From assembly GCF_004912195.1 (NCBI RefSeq), contig NZ_STGW01000001.1, positions 687,851-751,850 of the forward strand: 64,000 bases of DNA, written 5' to 3'. Positions 45,795-54,269 of this stretch are shown here, piece after piece. Under the pieces are notes generated by a model, which was given only the letters and a program-made list of their open reading frames with translations, ran no database searches and had not been told where the DNA came from. A program made the translations under genes and the position numbers. Position 1 is the first letter of the stretch, and every line of letters begins with the position of its first letter. Origin of the DNA: Nocardioides caeni. GTDB lineage: Bacteria > Actinomycetota > Actinomycetes > Propionibacteriales > Nocardioidaceae.

Positions 45795-45810
45795 TAGAAC
45801 ACGTTACAGT
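45795..45810 (+). promoter_or_regulatory. KstR box and -10, chsE1-chsE2 operon
   Basis: TAGAACACGTTACA (45795-45808) fits the KstR pattern; TACAGT (45805-45810) is the -10 and the GTG at 45817 follows after six bases. The first 18 bases are identical to the reductase promoter at 30721. Confidence 0.82.
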
Positions 45811-45816
45811 TTCCTC

Positions 45817-47976
45817 GTGGATGAAGAGGCGATCAACGCAGTTCGCGCCGTCGTCGGCGAGGTGCTCGAGCGTGAGGCGGATGCCGGGTCGTGGACGGCC
45901 TGGGCCAGCTCCGGACTCACCTCCCTGGCGGTGCCGGAGGACCAGGGTGGCGAGGGTCTCGGGCTCACCGAGATCGCCGTCCTGCTGCGCGAGGCCGGCC
46001 GCGCCGGCGTGCAGGTCCCCGCGTGGGAGACCCTCTGCTGTGGAGCGCTGACCCTGGCGTCCCATGGCACGGAGGCGCAGCGCAAGGAGCTGCTCCCCGG
46101 CGTCGCCGCCGGCGAGATCGTCCTGACGCCCGCCCTCCGGGGCGAGGCGAGCCATGCGGACGGGCGCGTGTCCGGCCGCAAGGTCGCCGTGACCCACGCC
46201 GATGCGGCGCACCGCCTGCTCGTCACCGCCCGTGACGGCGACCGTGACGTCGTCGCCCTCGTCGACCCGCAGGGCCCCGGCGTCACGCTGCTGCCCGCGA
46301 GCGCATCGAGCGCGACCCCGCAGCACACCGTCGTCCTCGACGACGCCCCCGCCGACGTCCTGGAGGACGGCGCCGCCGCCCGCCTCGACGACCTGGCCCG
46401 GGCGGGCCTCGCCGTGCTGGCGGCCGGCGTGCTCGCGGGCGCTCGCGACCTGACCGCCGACTACGTCAAGGGACGTCGCCAGTTCGGGCGTGCCCTTGCC
46501 GAGTTCCAGGCCGTGTCGCTCCAGATGGCCGACGTCTACGTCGCCTCGCGCACCCTCGACCTCGCCGCCGACAACGCGGTCTGGCGGGTGGCGGAGGGAC
46601 TGCCGGCGGGGGAGGACCTCGCCGTCGCCGGCTACTGGGCCAGCCAGGTGGCGCCCTACGCCTTCCGCACCTGCCACCACCTGCACGGTGGCATGGGCGT
46701 CGACATCACCTATCCGCTGGTCGGCTACACGACCTGGGGCACCGACCTCGCCCACGTGCTCGACACGACCGCCGCGCAGGTCCCGGTCGAGTCCAGCGCG
46801 ACGAAGAACCTGGAGCTGACCGACGAGCAGCGCGCCCTCAAGGCACGGCTGCGCGACTACTTCGGCGGTGTCGCCGCGGAGTACGCCGGCCAGCACGACC
46901 CGGATCCGGTCGAGGGAGCGTGGGACCGGCACGGCCCGACGTACTCCCGACTGATCCGACAGCTCGGCACCGACGGCTGGATGGGCGTCGGCTGGCCGAA
47001 GGAGTACGGCGGCCACGGGCTCGGCGAGATCGAGCAGACGATCTTCGCCAACGAGGCGCAGTACGCCGACGTGCACCTGCCGTCCGTCACGCTGCAGACC
47101 GTCGGCCCCACCCTGATCCGCTACGGCACCGAGAAGCAGAAGGACCTGTTCCTCAAGCGGATCCTCGAGGGTGACGTGCACTTCGCGATCGGCTACTCCG
47201 AGCCCGACGCCGGCACCGACCTCGCCTCCCTGCGGACCACCGCGAGGAGGGACGGCGACCACTACGTCGTCAACGGCCAGAAGATGTGGACCACCGGCGG
47301 CCACCACGCCGACTACCTGTGGCTCGCGGTGCGCACCGATCCGGACGCGCCGAAGCACAAGGGCATCTCGATCCTCATCGTGGACACCAAGGACCCCGGC
47401 TACAGCTGGACGCCGATCATCACGGCCGACGGCTCCCACCACGTCAACGCGACCTACTTCAACGACGTCCGCGTGCCCGTCGACATGCTCGTCGGCGAGG
47501 AGAACCAGGGCTGGCGGCTGATCACGACCCAGCTCAACCACGAGCGGGTCATGCTCGGCCCGGCCGGCAGGATCGAGGGCCTGCGCGACCGGGTCGTCCG
47601 GTGGGCCGACGCGGCGGGTGTCCGCGACGAGCCCGACGTGCGCGACCTGCTCGGAAAGACCACCGCCGTCTTCCGCATCAACGAGCTGCTGAACTGGGAG
47701 GTCGCGCGTGCCGCGGCCTCGGGCGAGCTCAAGGTGGCCGACGCGTCGTCGTCCAAGGTCTTCGCGTCCGACCAGGTCCAGCACCTGCTCGCCGACCTGG
47801 TCTCGCTGGTCCACCGCCACGGCGATCCGGGCGACCCGGCGACCAGGGAGCTGCTCGACTACCTCGACGGCCAGGCCAAGCGCAACCTCGTCATCACCTT
47901 CGGTGGTGGGGTCCAGGAGGTCCAGCGCGAGCTGATCTCGATGTTCGGCCTCGGTCTCCCGCGGGTTCCGCGATGA
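45817..47976 (+). CDS. fused ChsE1-ChsE2 (FadE28-FadE29) acyl-CoA dehydrogenase
   Basis: A 719-residue protein whose two halves match two separate mycobacterial proteins. Residues 1-about 330 follow FadE28 (Rv3544c): LGLTEIAVLLREAGR, TADYVKGRRQFGRALAEFQAV, CHHLHGGMGVDITYPL. Residues about 335-719 follow FadE29 (Rv3543c): ELTDEQRALKARLRDYF, GVGWPKEYGGHG, KHKGISILIVDTKDPGYSWTP, ERVMLGPAGR, ending LVITFGGGVQEVQRELI. ChsE1-ChsE2 oxidises the C22-oyl-CoA (propionyl side chain) steroid. GTG at 45817 is six bases after the -10 of a KstR-boxed promoter; the upstream in-frame part is dismissed. Coupled by ATGA to the next gene. Confidence 0.87.
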   Translation: MDEEAINAVRAVVGEVLEREADAGSWTAWASSGLTSLAVPEDQGGEGLGLTEIAVLLREAGRAGVQVPAWETLCCGALTLASHGTEAQRKELLPGVAAGEIVLTPALRGEASHADGRVSGRKVAVTHADAAHRLLVTARDGDRDVVALVDPQGPGVTLLPASASSATPQHTVVLDDAPADVLEDGAAARLDDLARAGLAVLAAGVLAGARDLTADYVKGRRQFGRALAEFQAVSLQMADVYVASRTLDLAADNAVWRVAEGLPAGEDLAVAGYWASQVAPYAFRTCHHLHGGMGVDITYPLVGYTTWGTDLAHVLDTTAAQVPVESSATKNLELTDEQRALKARLRDYFGGVAAEYAGQHDPDPVEGAWDRHGPTYSRLIRQLGTDGWMGVGWPKEYGGHGLGEIEQTIFANEAQYADVHLPSVTLQTVGPTLIRYGTEKQKDLFLKRILEGDVHFAIGYSEPDAGTDLASLRTTARRDGDHYVVNGQKMWTTGGHHADYLWLAVRTDPDAPKHKGISILIVDTKDPGYSWTPIITADGSHHVNATYFNDVRVPVDMLVGEENQGWRLITTQLNHERVMLGPAGRIEGLRDRVVRWADAAGVRDEPDVRDLLGKTTAVFRINELLNWEVARAAASGELKVADASSSKVFASDQVQHLLADLVSLVHRHGDPGDPATRELLDYLDGQAKRNLVITFGGGVQEVQRELISMFGLGLPRVPR

Positions 47977-48518
47977 GCGCCGCCGAGGAGGCCCGGGAGC
48001 TCGTCCCGGCGGATGTCCACGCCCGGATCACCGCCGAGGCCGACCGCATCGCCGGCTACGGCGAGACCGCCGAGACCCTCGCGCCGTACCCGGTCAACCA
48101 GGCGACGATCGGGACCTGGCTCGACGCGATGGGCTATGACAACGCACGCTTCCGTGAGGGCGAGGCACCGCCGTCGATGGCCCAGGTCTGGACCATGCCG
48201 GGCCTGGGGCGCAAGCGCTCCGACGACGACCCCCTGCACTCGATGATGGGCGTCCTCACCGCGGAGGGCTTCACTGCCGTCCTCGGCACCAACTGCGAGC
48301 AGACCTATGAGCGCTACCTCAAGGTCGGTGAGCAGCCGCGGGTGACGACGGCGCTCGAGTCGGTGGTGGGTCCGAAGGCGACCGGCATGGGCGTCGGCTA
48401 CTTCGTGACCTCGCGCAACACCTGGTACGTGGATCGCGAGGACGGCACGTCCGAGAAGGTCGCGACCATGCTCTTCCGTGTGCTCAAGTTCATCCCGCGG
48501 ACCAAGGCGCAGTCGTGA
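47973..48518 (+). CDS. ChsH2 N-terminal part: MaoC-like (FAS1-type) hydratase subunit
   Basis: A 181-residue hydratase-fold protein. HSMMGVLTAEGFTAVLGTNCEQTYERYLKVGEQ and EKVATMLFRVLKF carry the pattern of the N-terminal domain of mycobacterial ChsH2 (Rv3542c), where the hydratase domain is fused to a DUF35 domain. Here the gene stops at 48518 and the DUF35 domain is a separate gene. Together with ChsH1 it hydrates the C17,20-enoyl-CoA of the steroid side chain. Start ATG at 47973 overlaps the preceding stop. Confidence 0.8.
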   Translation: MSAAEEARELVPADVHARITAEADRIAGYGETAETLAPYPVNQATIGTWLDAMGYDNARFREGEAPPSMAQVWTMPGLGRKRSDDDPLHSMMGVLTAEGFTAVLGTNCEQTYERYLKVGEQPRVTTALESVVGPKATGMGVGYFVTSRNTWYVDREDGTSEKVATMLFRVLKFIPRTKAQS

Positions 48519-48934
48519 CCGGCCCGGTGCGCCCGGTCGTCAACCGGGACAACGCCTACTTCTTCGAAGGTACGCGCGATCAGGAGCTGCGCCTGCAGAA
48601 GTGCAACGCCTGCGGCGTCCTCCGGCACCCGCCCGGGCCGGCGTGCCCGGACTGTGGTGCGTTCGACCGTGGCCACGTCGTCGCGGCCGGCACCGGCACG
48701 GTGTTCTCGTTCCTGGTCCACCACGCGCCACAGGTGCCGGGCAAGGAGCTGCCGCTCGTCATCGCCCTGCTCGACCTCGACGAGGGCGTGCGGATGGTCG
48801 CCGAGGTTGCCGGGGTGCCACCCGAGGGCCCGGACGGCCTGCAGATCGGCGAGCGCCTCGCCGTGGACTGGAACGTGATCGACGACGAGCTGACCCTGCC
48901 GATCTGGCGTCGGGTCGAGGGGAGCAGGGCATGA
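48515..48934 (+). CDS. DUF35 OB-fold protein (ChsH2 C-terminal domain as separate gene)
   Basis: A 139-residue protein with a zinc-ribbon (Cys pairs in QKCNACGVLRHPPGPACPDCGAF, near residues 29-48; core: KCNACG and CPDCG) and an OB-fold. In ChsH2 this domain docks the thiolase-fold Ltp2, whose gene lies downstream. Its existence as a stand-alone ORF suggests it is a subunit of the Ltp2 aldolase complex. GTG at 48515 forms GTGA overlap with the previous gene. Confidence 0.82.
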   Translation: MTGPVRPVVNRDNAYFFEGTRDQELRLQKCNACGVLRHPPGPACPDCGAFDRGHVVAAGTGTVFSFLVHHAPQVPGKELPLVIALLDLDEGVRMVAEVAGVPPEGPDGLQIGERLAVDWNVIDDELTLPIWRRVEGSRA

Positions 48935-49308
48935 AGGTCGGGGACCGTCTGGCGGAGTGGAGCCTCCCGCTCACGCCGACCACGATCGTGAGCACGGCCA
49001 TCGCGACCAGGGACTGGCAGGACGTCCACCACGACCGCGACATCGCGCAGGCGGCCGGCTCCAAGGACATCTTCATGAACATCCTGACCAGCAACGGCCT
49101 GGTGGAGAAGTACGTCGCCGACGCCCTCGGTCACGACGTCCTCATCAAGGGGATCTCGATCCGGCTGGGCGCTCCGGCCCACCCCTACGACACGCTCACG
49201 TTCGCCGGTGAGGTCACCGCGGTGGAGGACGGCGAGATCACCCTCAAGGTCGTCGGGTCGGTGTCCCTCGGCGACCACGTCATCGGCACGGTCCGGGTCG
49301 CGGCATGA
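48931..49308 (+). CDS. ChsH1-like MaoC-type enoyl-CoA hydratase
   Basis: A 125-residue single hotdog-domain MaoC hydratase. The catalytic Asp-His pair is in RDWQDVHHDRDIAQ near residues 27-40, and GISIRLGAPAHPYDTLTF is the family strand. In mycobacteria ChsH1 (Rv3541c) forms a heterotetramer with ChsH2. It lies between DUF35 and ltp2 with ATGA overlaps, in the same order as Rv3544c-Rv3540c. Confidence 0.85.
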   Translation: MKVGDRLAEWSLPLTPTTIVSTAIATRDWQDVHHDRDIAQAAGSKDIFMNILTSNGLVEKYVADALGHDVLIKGISIRLGAPAHPYDTLTFAGEVTAVEDGEITLKVVGSVSLGDHVIGTVRVAA

Positions 49309-50480
49309 CCGGCGACCGAACACTGTCGGGCAAGGCGTCGATCGTCGGCATCGGCGCCACCGAGTTCTCCAAGGAGTCCGGCCGCTCGGAGCTGCAGCTC
49401 TCCGTAGAGGCGATCCGTGACGCGCTCGCCGACTGCGGTCTCACGCCCGCGGACGTCGACGGTCTGGTCACCTTCACGATGGACACCTCCTCGGAGATCG
49501 CCGTCGCCCGCGAGCTCGGCATCCCCGAGCTCCGCTTCTTCAGCCGGATCAACTACGGCGGCGGCGCCGCCTGCGGCACGGTGCAGCAGGCCGCCATGGC
49601 GGTGGCGACCGGCGTCGCGGACGTCGTCGTCTGCTATCGCGGATTCAACGAACGATCCGGCCAGCGCTTCGGCCAGGTGCAGAACTGGGCGGCAGTCCAG
49701 GTCAACACCAACGGCCTCGACAACGCCTGGACCTATCCGCTCGGCCTCAGCACGCCGGCGGCCACCGTGGCCATGCAGGCGCGTCGCTACATGCACGAGT
49801 TCGGCGCCACCTCCGAGGACTTCGGCCGGGTCGCGGTCGCCGACCGCAAGCACGCTGCCACCAACCCGAAGGCGTTCTTCTTCGGCAAGCCGATCACCCT
49901 CGAGGACCACCAGGCCTCGCGGATGATCGCCGACCCCCTACACCTCCTCGACTGCTGCCAGGAGTCCGACGGCGCGGTCGCGATCGTGGTGACCTCGCCC
50001 GAGCGGGCGCGGGACCTGGCGCAGCGGCCGGCACACATCGCCGCTGCGGCGCAGGGATCGGCGCGCGACCAGTTCGTCATGACGTCCTACTACCGCGACG
50101 ACATCGGCATCCCCGAGATCGGCGTGGTCGGACGACAGCTGTGGCAGCAGGCGGGCATCACGGCCGCGGACCTGCCCATGGCCATCCTCTATGACCACTT
50201 CACGCCCTACGTCCTCATGCAGCTGGAGGAGCTCGGCTTCTGCGGCCGCGGCGAGGCGAAGGACTTCGTCAAGGACGGCGCGCTCGAGGTCGGCGGCCGG
50301 CTCCCGATCAACACCCACGGCGGGCAGCTCGGCGAGGCCTACATCCACGGCATGAACGGCATCGCCGAAGGTGTGCGGCAGATCCGCGGCACCTCGGTCA
50401 ACCCGGTCGCCGACGCGCACCACGTGCTCGTCACGGCCGGCACGGGCGTGCCGACCTCGGGGCTGATCCTGTCGGCCTGA
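49305..50480 (+). CDS. ltp2: Ltp2-like thiolase-fold steroid side-chain aldolase
   Basis: A 391-residue thiolase-superfamily protein of the SCP-x/Ltp type. Unlike true thiolases, no obvious nucleophilic Cys motif CGTG is seen; instead GGGAACGTVQQAAMAVATG lies at the usual position and the C-terminus has THGGQLGEAYIHGMNG. These features fit Ltp2 (Rv3540c), a retro-aldolase that releases propionyl-CoA from the hydrated steroid. Its DUF35 partner and ChsH1/ChsH2 are encoded immediately upstream; ATGA overlap. Followed by a terminator-like hairpin and the FMN riboswitch. Confidence 0.87.
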   Translation: MTGDRTLSGKASIVGIGATEFSKESGRSELQLSVEAIRDALADCGLTPADVDGLVTFTMDTSSEIAVARELGIPELRFFSRINYGGGAACGTVQQAAMAVATGVADVVVCYRGFNERSGQRFGQVQNWAAVQVNTNGLDNAWTYPLGLSTPAATVAMQARRYMHEFGATSEDFGRVAVADRKHAATNPKAFFFGKPITLEDHQASRMIADPLHLLDCCQESDGAVAIVVTSPERARDLAQRPAHIAAAAQGSARDQFVMTSYYRDDIGIPEIGVVGRQLWQQAGITAADLPMAILYDHFTPYVLMQLEELGFCGRGEAKDFVKDGALEVGGRLPINTHGGQLGEAYIHGMNGIAEGVRQIRGTSVNPVADAHHVLVTAGTGVPTSGLILSA

Positions 50481-50511
50481 CGGAGATGCCGATCGTCCGG
50501 GGTGAGACCCG

Positions 50512-50537
50512 CCACAGCGCGCAGCCCGCGCGGTGTG
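50512..50537 (+). terminator. terminator-like hairpin after ltp2
   Basis: CCACAGCGCG and CGCGCGGTGTGG pair around CAGCC with a two-base bulge. There is no T-run. It lies between the ltp2 stop and the riboswitch, so it is a plausible end of the steroid operon. Confidence 0.45.
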
Positions 50538-50558
50538 GGACGATGGGAGCAAGAGCTC

Positions 50559-50713
50559 GCGTGCTCTGGGGTCGGTGAAACTCCGAGCCGGCGGTGACTG
50601 ATCCGAAGCCTCGTCGCTTCGCTCAGAAGTCCGCGACCCGATCGCAGCCAGTGATCGGTTGACCAGGTGGAAATCCTGGACCGACGGTCAAAGTCCGGAT
50701 GGGAAGTGCACGC
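50559..50713 (+). promoter_or_regulatory. FMN riboswitch (RFN element)
   Basis: All landmarks are present: GGGGTCGGTGAAACTCCGAG, AGCCGGCGGTGACTG, AGTCCGCGACCCGATCG, GTGGAAATCCTGGACCGACGG and AAAGTCCGGATGGGAAG. The closing P1 stem is GCGTGC at 50559-50564 with GCACGC at 50708-50713. FMN binding normally turns off the rib genes. It lies 91 bp before the ribD start; a T-run terminator is not seen, so the switch probably acts on ribosome access or via Rho. Confidence 0.95.
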
Positions 50714-50804
50714 ACGAGCGTCGTGACGGTGAGCGCAGTCCGCCCACCCCGCGACGTCCTGCCAGCCCCGGAGCCCGTGACACCACGGACCAGAGAGGCC
50801 AGCA

Positions 50805-51893
50805 GTGACCACCACTCCGCCGGAGAGCTTCGCTCGGGAGTACGACGCCATGCGTCGCGCCCTCGTGCTGGCGGCCACGCCCGGCGTACCCCTCCACCCC
50901 AACCCGCGGGTCGGCTGTGTGCTGCTGTCCCCCGAGGGGGAGGTCGTCGGTGAGGGCTTCCACCACGGCGCGGGCACCCCGCACGCGGAGGTGGAGGCGC
51001 TGGCCGCGGCCGGTGAGCGCGCCCGCGGCGCGACGGCGGTCGTCACGCTCGAGCCGTGCAACCACACCGGTCGCACCGGACCCTGCTCGCAGGCGCTGCT
51101 GCAGGCCGGCGTGGCGCGGGTCGTGGTCGCCCAGCGCGACCCCAACCCGGAGGCCCAGGGCGGCCTCGACGTCCTCGCGGCGGCGGGCGTCGAGACCGAC
51201 GCCGGACTGCTGGCCGACGAGTCCCTGGCCCTCAACCCCGCGTGGACCTTCGCGCACGTGCACGGCCGGCCGTTCGTGACCTGGAAGTTCGCGACCACGC
51301 TCGACGGCCGCAGCGCCGCCTCCGACGGGACCTCCCGCTGGGTGTCGTCCCGGGCGGCCCGGCTGGACACGCACCTGCTGCGCGGGCTGTGCGACACCAT
51401 GCTCGTCGGCACCAACACGGTCGAGGTCGACGACCCGCACCTGACCGTCCGTGACGCCGACGACGTCCTCGCGCCCGTGCAGCCACTGCGGGTGGTGATG
51501 GGGGAGCGCGACCTCGATCCCGCCCGTCGCGTCCTCGACGACGCGGCCCCGACGGTCCACCTGCGCACCCAGGACCCCGCGAAGGCGTTGGCGACCCTCT
51601 ATGCCGAGCACGACCGGCACCACGTCTTCCTGGAGGGCGGGCCCACCCTCGCCGCGGCCTACCTCAAGGCCGGACTCGTCGACGAGGTCGTCACCTACGT
51701 CGCGCCGATGCTGCTGGGCGCCGGGAGGTCCAGCGTCGGCAAGCTCGGAATCCGCACGATCGACAAGGCGTTGCGTCTCGAGCTGGTCGACGCGACCGTG
51801 CTCGGCGCGGGCGAGGAGGCCAACGTCCGCCTCGTCATGAGGCCTGGGTCTCGAGGCTCGCAAGCTCGCACCTCGACCGACGAGAGGAACTGA
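50805..51893 (+). CDS. ribD: bifunctional riboflavin deaminase/reductase RibD
   Basis: A 362-residue bifunctional enzyme. Deaminase domain with HAE at 60-62, PC at 84-85 and Cys94 (zinc ligands), reductase domain from about residue 150 (TWKFATTLDGRSA, LVGTNTVEVDDPHLTVR, FLEGGPTLAAAYL). It deaminates and reduces the GTP cyclohydrolase II product. The last 15 residues (GSRGSQARTSTDERN) are not part of the fold; they are encoded by a repeat-like sequence. GTG at 50805, AGAGAGG at 50793-50799. First gene of the riboflavin operon. Confidence 0.93.
   Translation: MTTTPPESFAREYDAMRRALVLAATPGVPLHPNPRVGCVLLSPEGEVVGEGFHHGAGTPHAEVEALAAAGERARGATAVVTLEPCNHTGRTGPCSQALLQAGVARVVVAQRDPNPEAQGGLDVLAAAGVETDAGLLADESLALNPAWTFAHVHGRPFVTWKFATTLDGRSAASDGTSRWVSSRAARLDTHLLRGLCDTMLVGTNTVEVDDPHLTVRDADDVLAPVQPLRVVMGERDLDPARRVLDDAAPTVHLRTQDPAKALATLYAEHDRHHVFLEGGPTLAAAYLKAGLVDEVVTYVAPMLLGAGRSSVGKLGIRTIDKALRLELVDATVLGAGEEANVRLVMRPGSRGSQARTSTDERN
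51845..51880. repeat. REP-like inverted repeat in the ribD 3' end
   Basis: GGTCTCGAGG and CCTCGACC flank a direct repeat GCTCGC-AA-GCTCGC, a shape like the short palindromic repeats common in Nocardioides. It lies inside the ribD reading frame and encodes its tail. Confidence 0.4.
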
Positions 51894-51897
51894 GGAG

Positions 51898-52518
51898 ATG
51901 TTCACCGGCATCGTCGAGGAGCTCGGCACCGTCACCGTCGTGGAGGACCAGGGCGACGCGGTCCGCCTGACCATCGCCTGCGACGTCGCCATCAGCGACG
52001 CAGCGCTCGGCGACTCGATCGCCGTCAACGGCTGCTGCCTCACCGTCGCTGACCTCACGGCCACGACCTGGACCGCCGACGTGATGGCCGAGAGCCTCGC
52101 CAAGACCAGCCTCGGCGGCATCGCCGTCGGCGATCAGGTCAACCTCGAGCGTGCCGTCACCGCGGAGACGCGGCTCGGCGGCCACATCGTCCAGGGCCAC
52201 GTCGACGGTGTCGGCGAGATCGTGTCGCGGTCGCCCAGCGAGCACTGGGAGGTCGTGGAGATCGCCCTGCCCGCGGAGATGGGCCGCTACCTCGTCGACA
52301 AGGGCTCGATCACCGTCGACGGCACGTCCCTGACCGTGGTCGAGGCCGGCGACGCCAGCTTCACGGTCAGCCTGATCCCCGAGACCCTCGCCCGCACCAC
52401 GCTCGGCTTCCGCGCCGTCGGCGACCGGGTCAACCTCGAGGTCGACGTCATCGCCAAGCACGTCGAGAAGCTCGTCCGTGCCTACACCAGCCGCAGCACC
52501 ACCAGCAAGGAGAACTGA
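51898..52518 (+). CDS. ribC: riboflavin synthase alpha subunit
   Basis: A 206-residue riboflavin synthase (ribE in some schemes), two similar lumazine-binding halves. [10 protein letters not shown] begins the first, repeated as [29 protein letters not shown]-like [10 protein letters not shown] in the first half and [13 protein letters not shown] in the second are the paired barrel motifs. It converts two lumazines to riboflavin. GAGGAG precedes ATG 51898. No defects. Confidence 0.95.
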   Translation: MFTGIVEELGTVTVVEDQGDAVRLTIACDVAISDAALGDSIAVNGCCLTVADLTATTWTADVMAESLAKTSLGGIAVGDQVNLERAVTAETRLGGHIVQGHVDGVGEIVSRSPSEHWEVVEIALPAEMGRYLVDKGSITVDGTSLTVVEAGDASFTVSLIPETLARTTLGFRAVGDRVNLEVDVIAKHVEKLVRAYTSRSTTSKEN

Positions 52519-52519
52519 C

Positions 52520-53761
52520 ATGTCCGTCCGACTGGACCCGGTCGAGCAGGCGATCGCCGACATCGCCGCGGGCAAGGCCGTCGTCGTCGTCGACGACGAG
52601 GACCGTGAGAACGAGGGCGACATCATCTTCGCCGCCAGCAAGGCGACGCCCGAGCTGATGGCCTGGACGATCCGCTACTCCAGCGGTGTGATCTGCGCAC
52701 CGATGCCCGGCGACATGCTGGATCGGCTCGAGATCCCGCTGATGACGCCGCACAACCGGGACGCCTACCGCACGGCGTACACGATCTCGGTCGATGCCCG
52801 GGACGGTACGACGACAGGCATCTCGGCCGCCGACCGTGCACGGACCGTGCGCACCCTCGCCGACTCGGCCACCGAGCCGTGGGAGCTCACCCGACCGGGC
52901 CATGTGTTCCCGTTGCGCTACCGCGAGGGTGGTGTGCTGGTGCGCCGCGGCCACACGGAGGCTGCCGTCGACCTCTGCCGCCTGGCGGGCCTGACCCCGG
53001 CCGGCGTGCTGGTCGAGGTCGTCAACGACGACGGCACGATGAAGCGTGCTCCGGAGCTGCGCGCGTTCGCGGACGAGCACGGCCTGGCGATGATCTCCAT
53101 CGAGGACCTGGTCCGCTACCGGCGCCGGGTCGAGCGGCACGTCGTCCGTGAGGCGGAGACCCGACTGCCCACGACGCACGGCGAGTTCACCGCGATCGGC
53201 TACACGATCACCGTCGACGGCAGCGAGCACGTCGCGCTGGTCTACGGCGACCCGGTGGAGGTCGCGGCCAACGGTCCGGTGCTGACCCGGGTGCACTCCG
53301 AGTGCCTCACGGGAGACGTGTTCGGGAGCAGCCGCTGCGACTGCGGCCCGCAGCTGGACGAGGCGATGGACCGCATCGTCGAGAACGGCAGTGGTGTGGT
53401 CGTCTACCTGCGCGGCCACGAGGGCCGGGGGATCGGCCTGGTCGCCAAGCTGCAGGCCTACCAGCTGCAGGACGGCGGTCGCGACACCGTCGACGCCAAC
53501 CTCGATCTGGGCCTGCCGGCCGACGCGCGTCACTACGGCGCCGCGACGCAGATCCTCAAGGACCTCGGCGTCGAGGAGGTCCGGCTGCTGACCAACAACC
53601 CCGACAAGGTCAGCTCGCTGGAGGACTACGGCATCAAGGTGTCCGAGCGGGTGCCGTTGACGCCCCACCCCAACGGCCACAACCTCGCCTACCTGCTCAC
53701 CAAGCGCGACCGCATGGGGCACGACCTGCCCGACCTGATCGATCCCGAAGGAGACCGCTGA
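52520..53761 (+). CDS. ribBA: bifunctional 3,4-DHBP synthase/GTP cyclohydrolase II
   Basis: A 413-residue fusion. RibB half (1-about 205): [14 protein letters not shown] is the acidic metal loop and RPGHVFPLR with [13 protein letters not shown] follow. RibA half (206-413): [21 protein letters not shown] is the zinc-binding C-x-C region (core: [15 protein letters not shown]), REGR-like HEGRGIGL and LTNNPDKV. It makes both precursors of the riboflavin pathway. ATG at 52520; AAGGAGA precedes it. Length typical. Confidence 0.96.
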   Translation: MSVRLDPVEQAIADIAAGKAVVVVDDEDRENEGDIIFAASKATPELMAWTIRYSSGVICAPMPGDMLDRLEIPLMTPHNRDAYRTAYTISVDARDGTTTGISAADRARTVRTLADSATEPWELTRPGHVFPLRYREGGVLVRRGHTEAAVDLCRLAGLTPAGVLVEVVNDDGTMKRAPELRAFADEHGLAMISIEDLVRYRRRVERHVVREAETRLPTTHGEFTAIGYTITVDGSEHVALVYGDPVEVAANGPVLTRVHSECLTGDVFGSSRCDCGPQLDEAMDRIVENGSGVVVYLRGHEGRGIGLVAKLQAYQLQDGGRDTVDANLDLGLPADARHYGAATQILKDLGVEEVRLLTNNPDKVSSLEDYGIKVSERVPLTPHPNGHNLAYLLTKRDRMGHDLPDLIDPEGDR

Positions 53762-53762
53762 C

Positions 53763-54248
53763 ATGGCCGGACACGGCGCCCCCGACCTGGTTCCCGTCGA
53801 CTGCCACGACCTGAGGGTCGCGGTCGTGGCGGCGAGCTGGCACACCGAGGTGATGGACGGACTCATCGCCGGCGCCCAGCGGGCGTTCGCGGACCACAAG
53901 CTCGAGGAGCCCGTCGTCGTGCGGGTCCCGGGCGCCTTCGAGCTCCCGGTGACGGCGGCCGCGCTCGCGCCGTCGTACGACGCGGTCATCGCGCTCGGTG
54001 TCGTCATCCGCGGCGGCACGCCCCACTTCGACTACGTCTGCAACGCGGCCACGGACGGGTTGACGCGGGTGTCGCTCGACCACGTGACCCCGGTCGGATT
54101 CGGCCTCCTGACCTGCGACGACGAGCAGCAGGCCCTCGATCGCGCGGGCCTGGAGGGTTCCAGTGAGGACAAGGGCTACGAGGCGGCGTCGGCCGCCCTG
54201 CAGACCGCGGCCACTCTCAAGAAGGTCCGCCGGGGCTACGCAGGGTAG
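53763..54248 (+). CDS. ribH: 6,7-dimethyl-8-ribityllumazine synthase
   Basis: A 161-residue lumazine synthase, icosahedral or pentameric in relatives. [19 protein letters not shown] near the start, [30 protein letters not shown] and [18 protein letters not shown] are the standard motifs; PHFDYV carries the catalytic His. ATG at 53763 one base after the ribBA stop. Last gene of the riboflavin operon; 21 bp follow before hisE. Confidence 0.96.
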   Translation: MAGHGAPDLVPVDCHDLRVAVVAASWHTEVMDGLIAGAQRAFADHKLEEPVVVRVPGAFELPVTAAALAPSYDAVIALGVVIRGGTPHFDYVCNAATDGLTRVSLDHVTPVGFGLLTCDDEQQALDRAGLEGSSEDKGYEAASAALQTAATLKKVRRGYAG

Positions 54249-54255
54249 GTCCCGA

Positions 54256-54261
54256 TAGGCT
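54256..54261 (+). promoter_or_regulatory. -10 element, leaderless promoter of hisE
   Basis: TAGGCT, eight bases, then GTG at 54270; no SD. The same hexamer precedes uvrB. Confidence 0.45.
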
Positions 54262-54269
54262 GCCTCCCC

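Noticed and set aside
45283-47820. 845-residue minus-strand open frame
   Set aside because: It is antisense to the ChsE fusion and hydrolase genes, Arg/Pro/Gly-biased with no domains; typical high-GC shadow frame.
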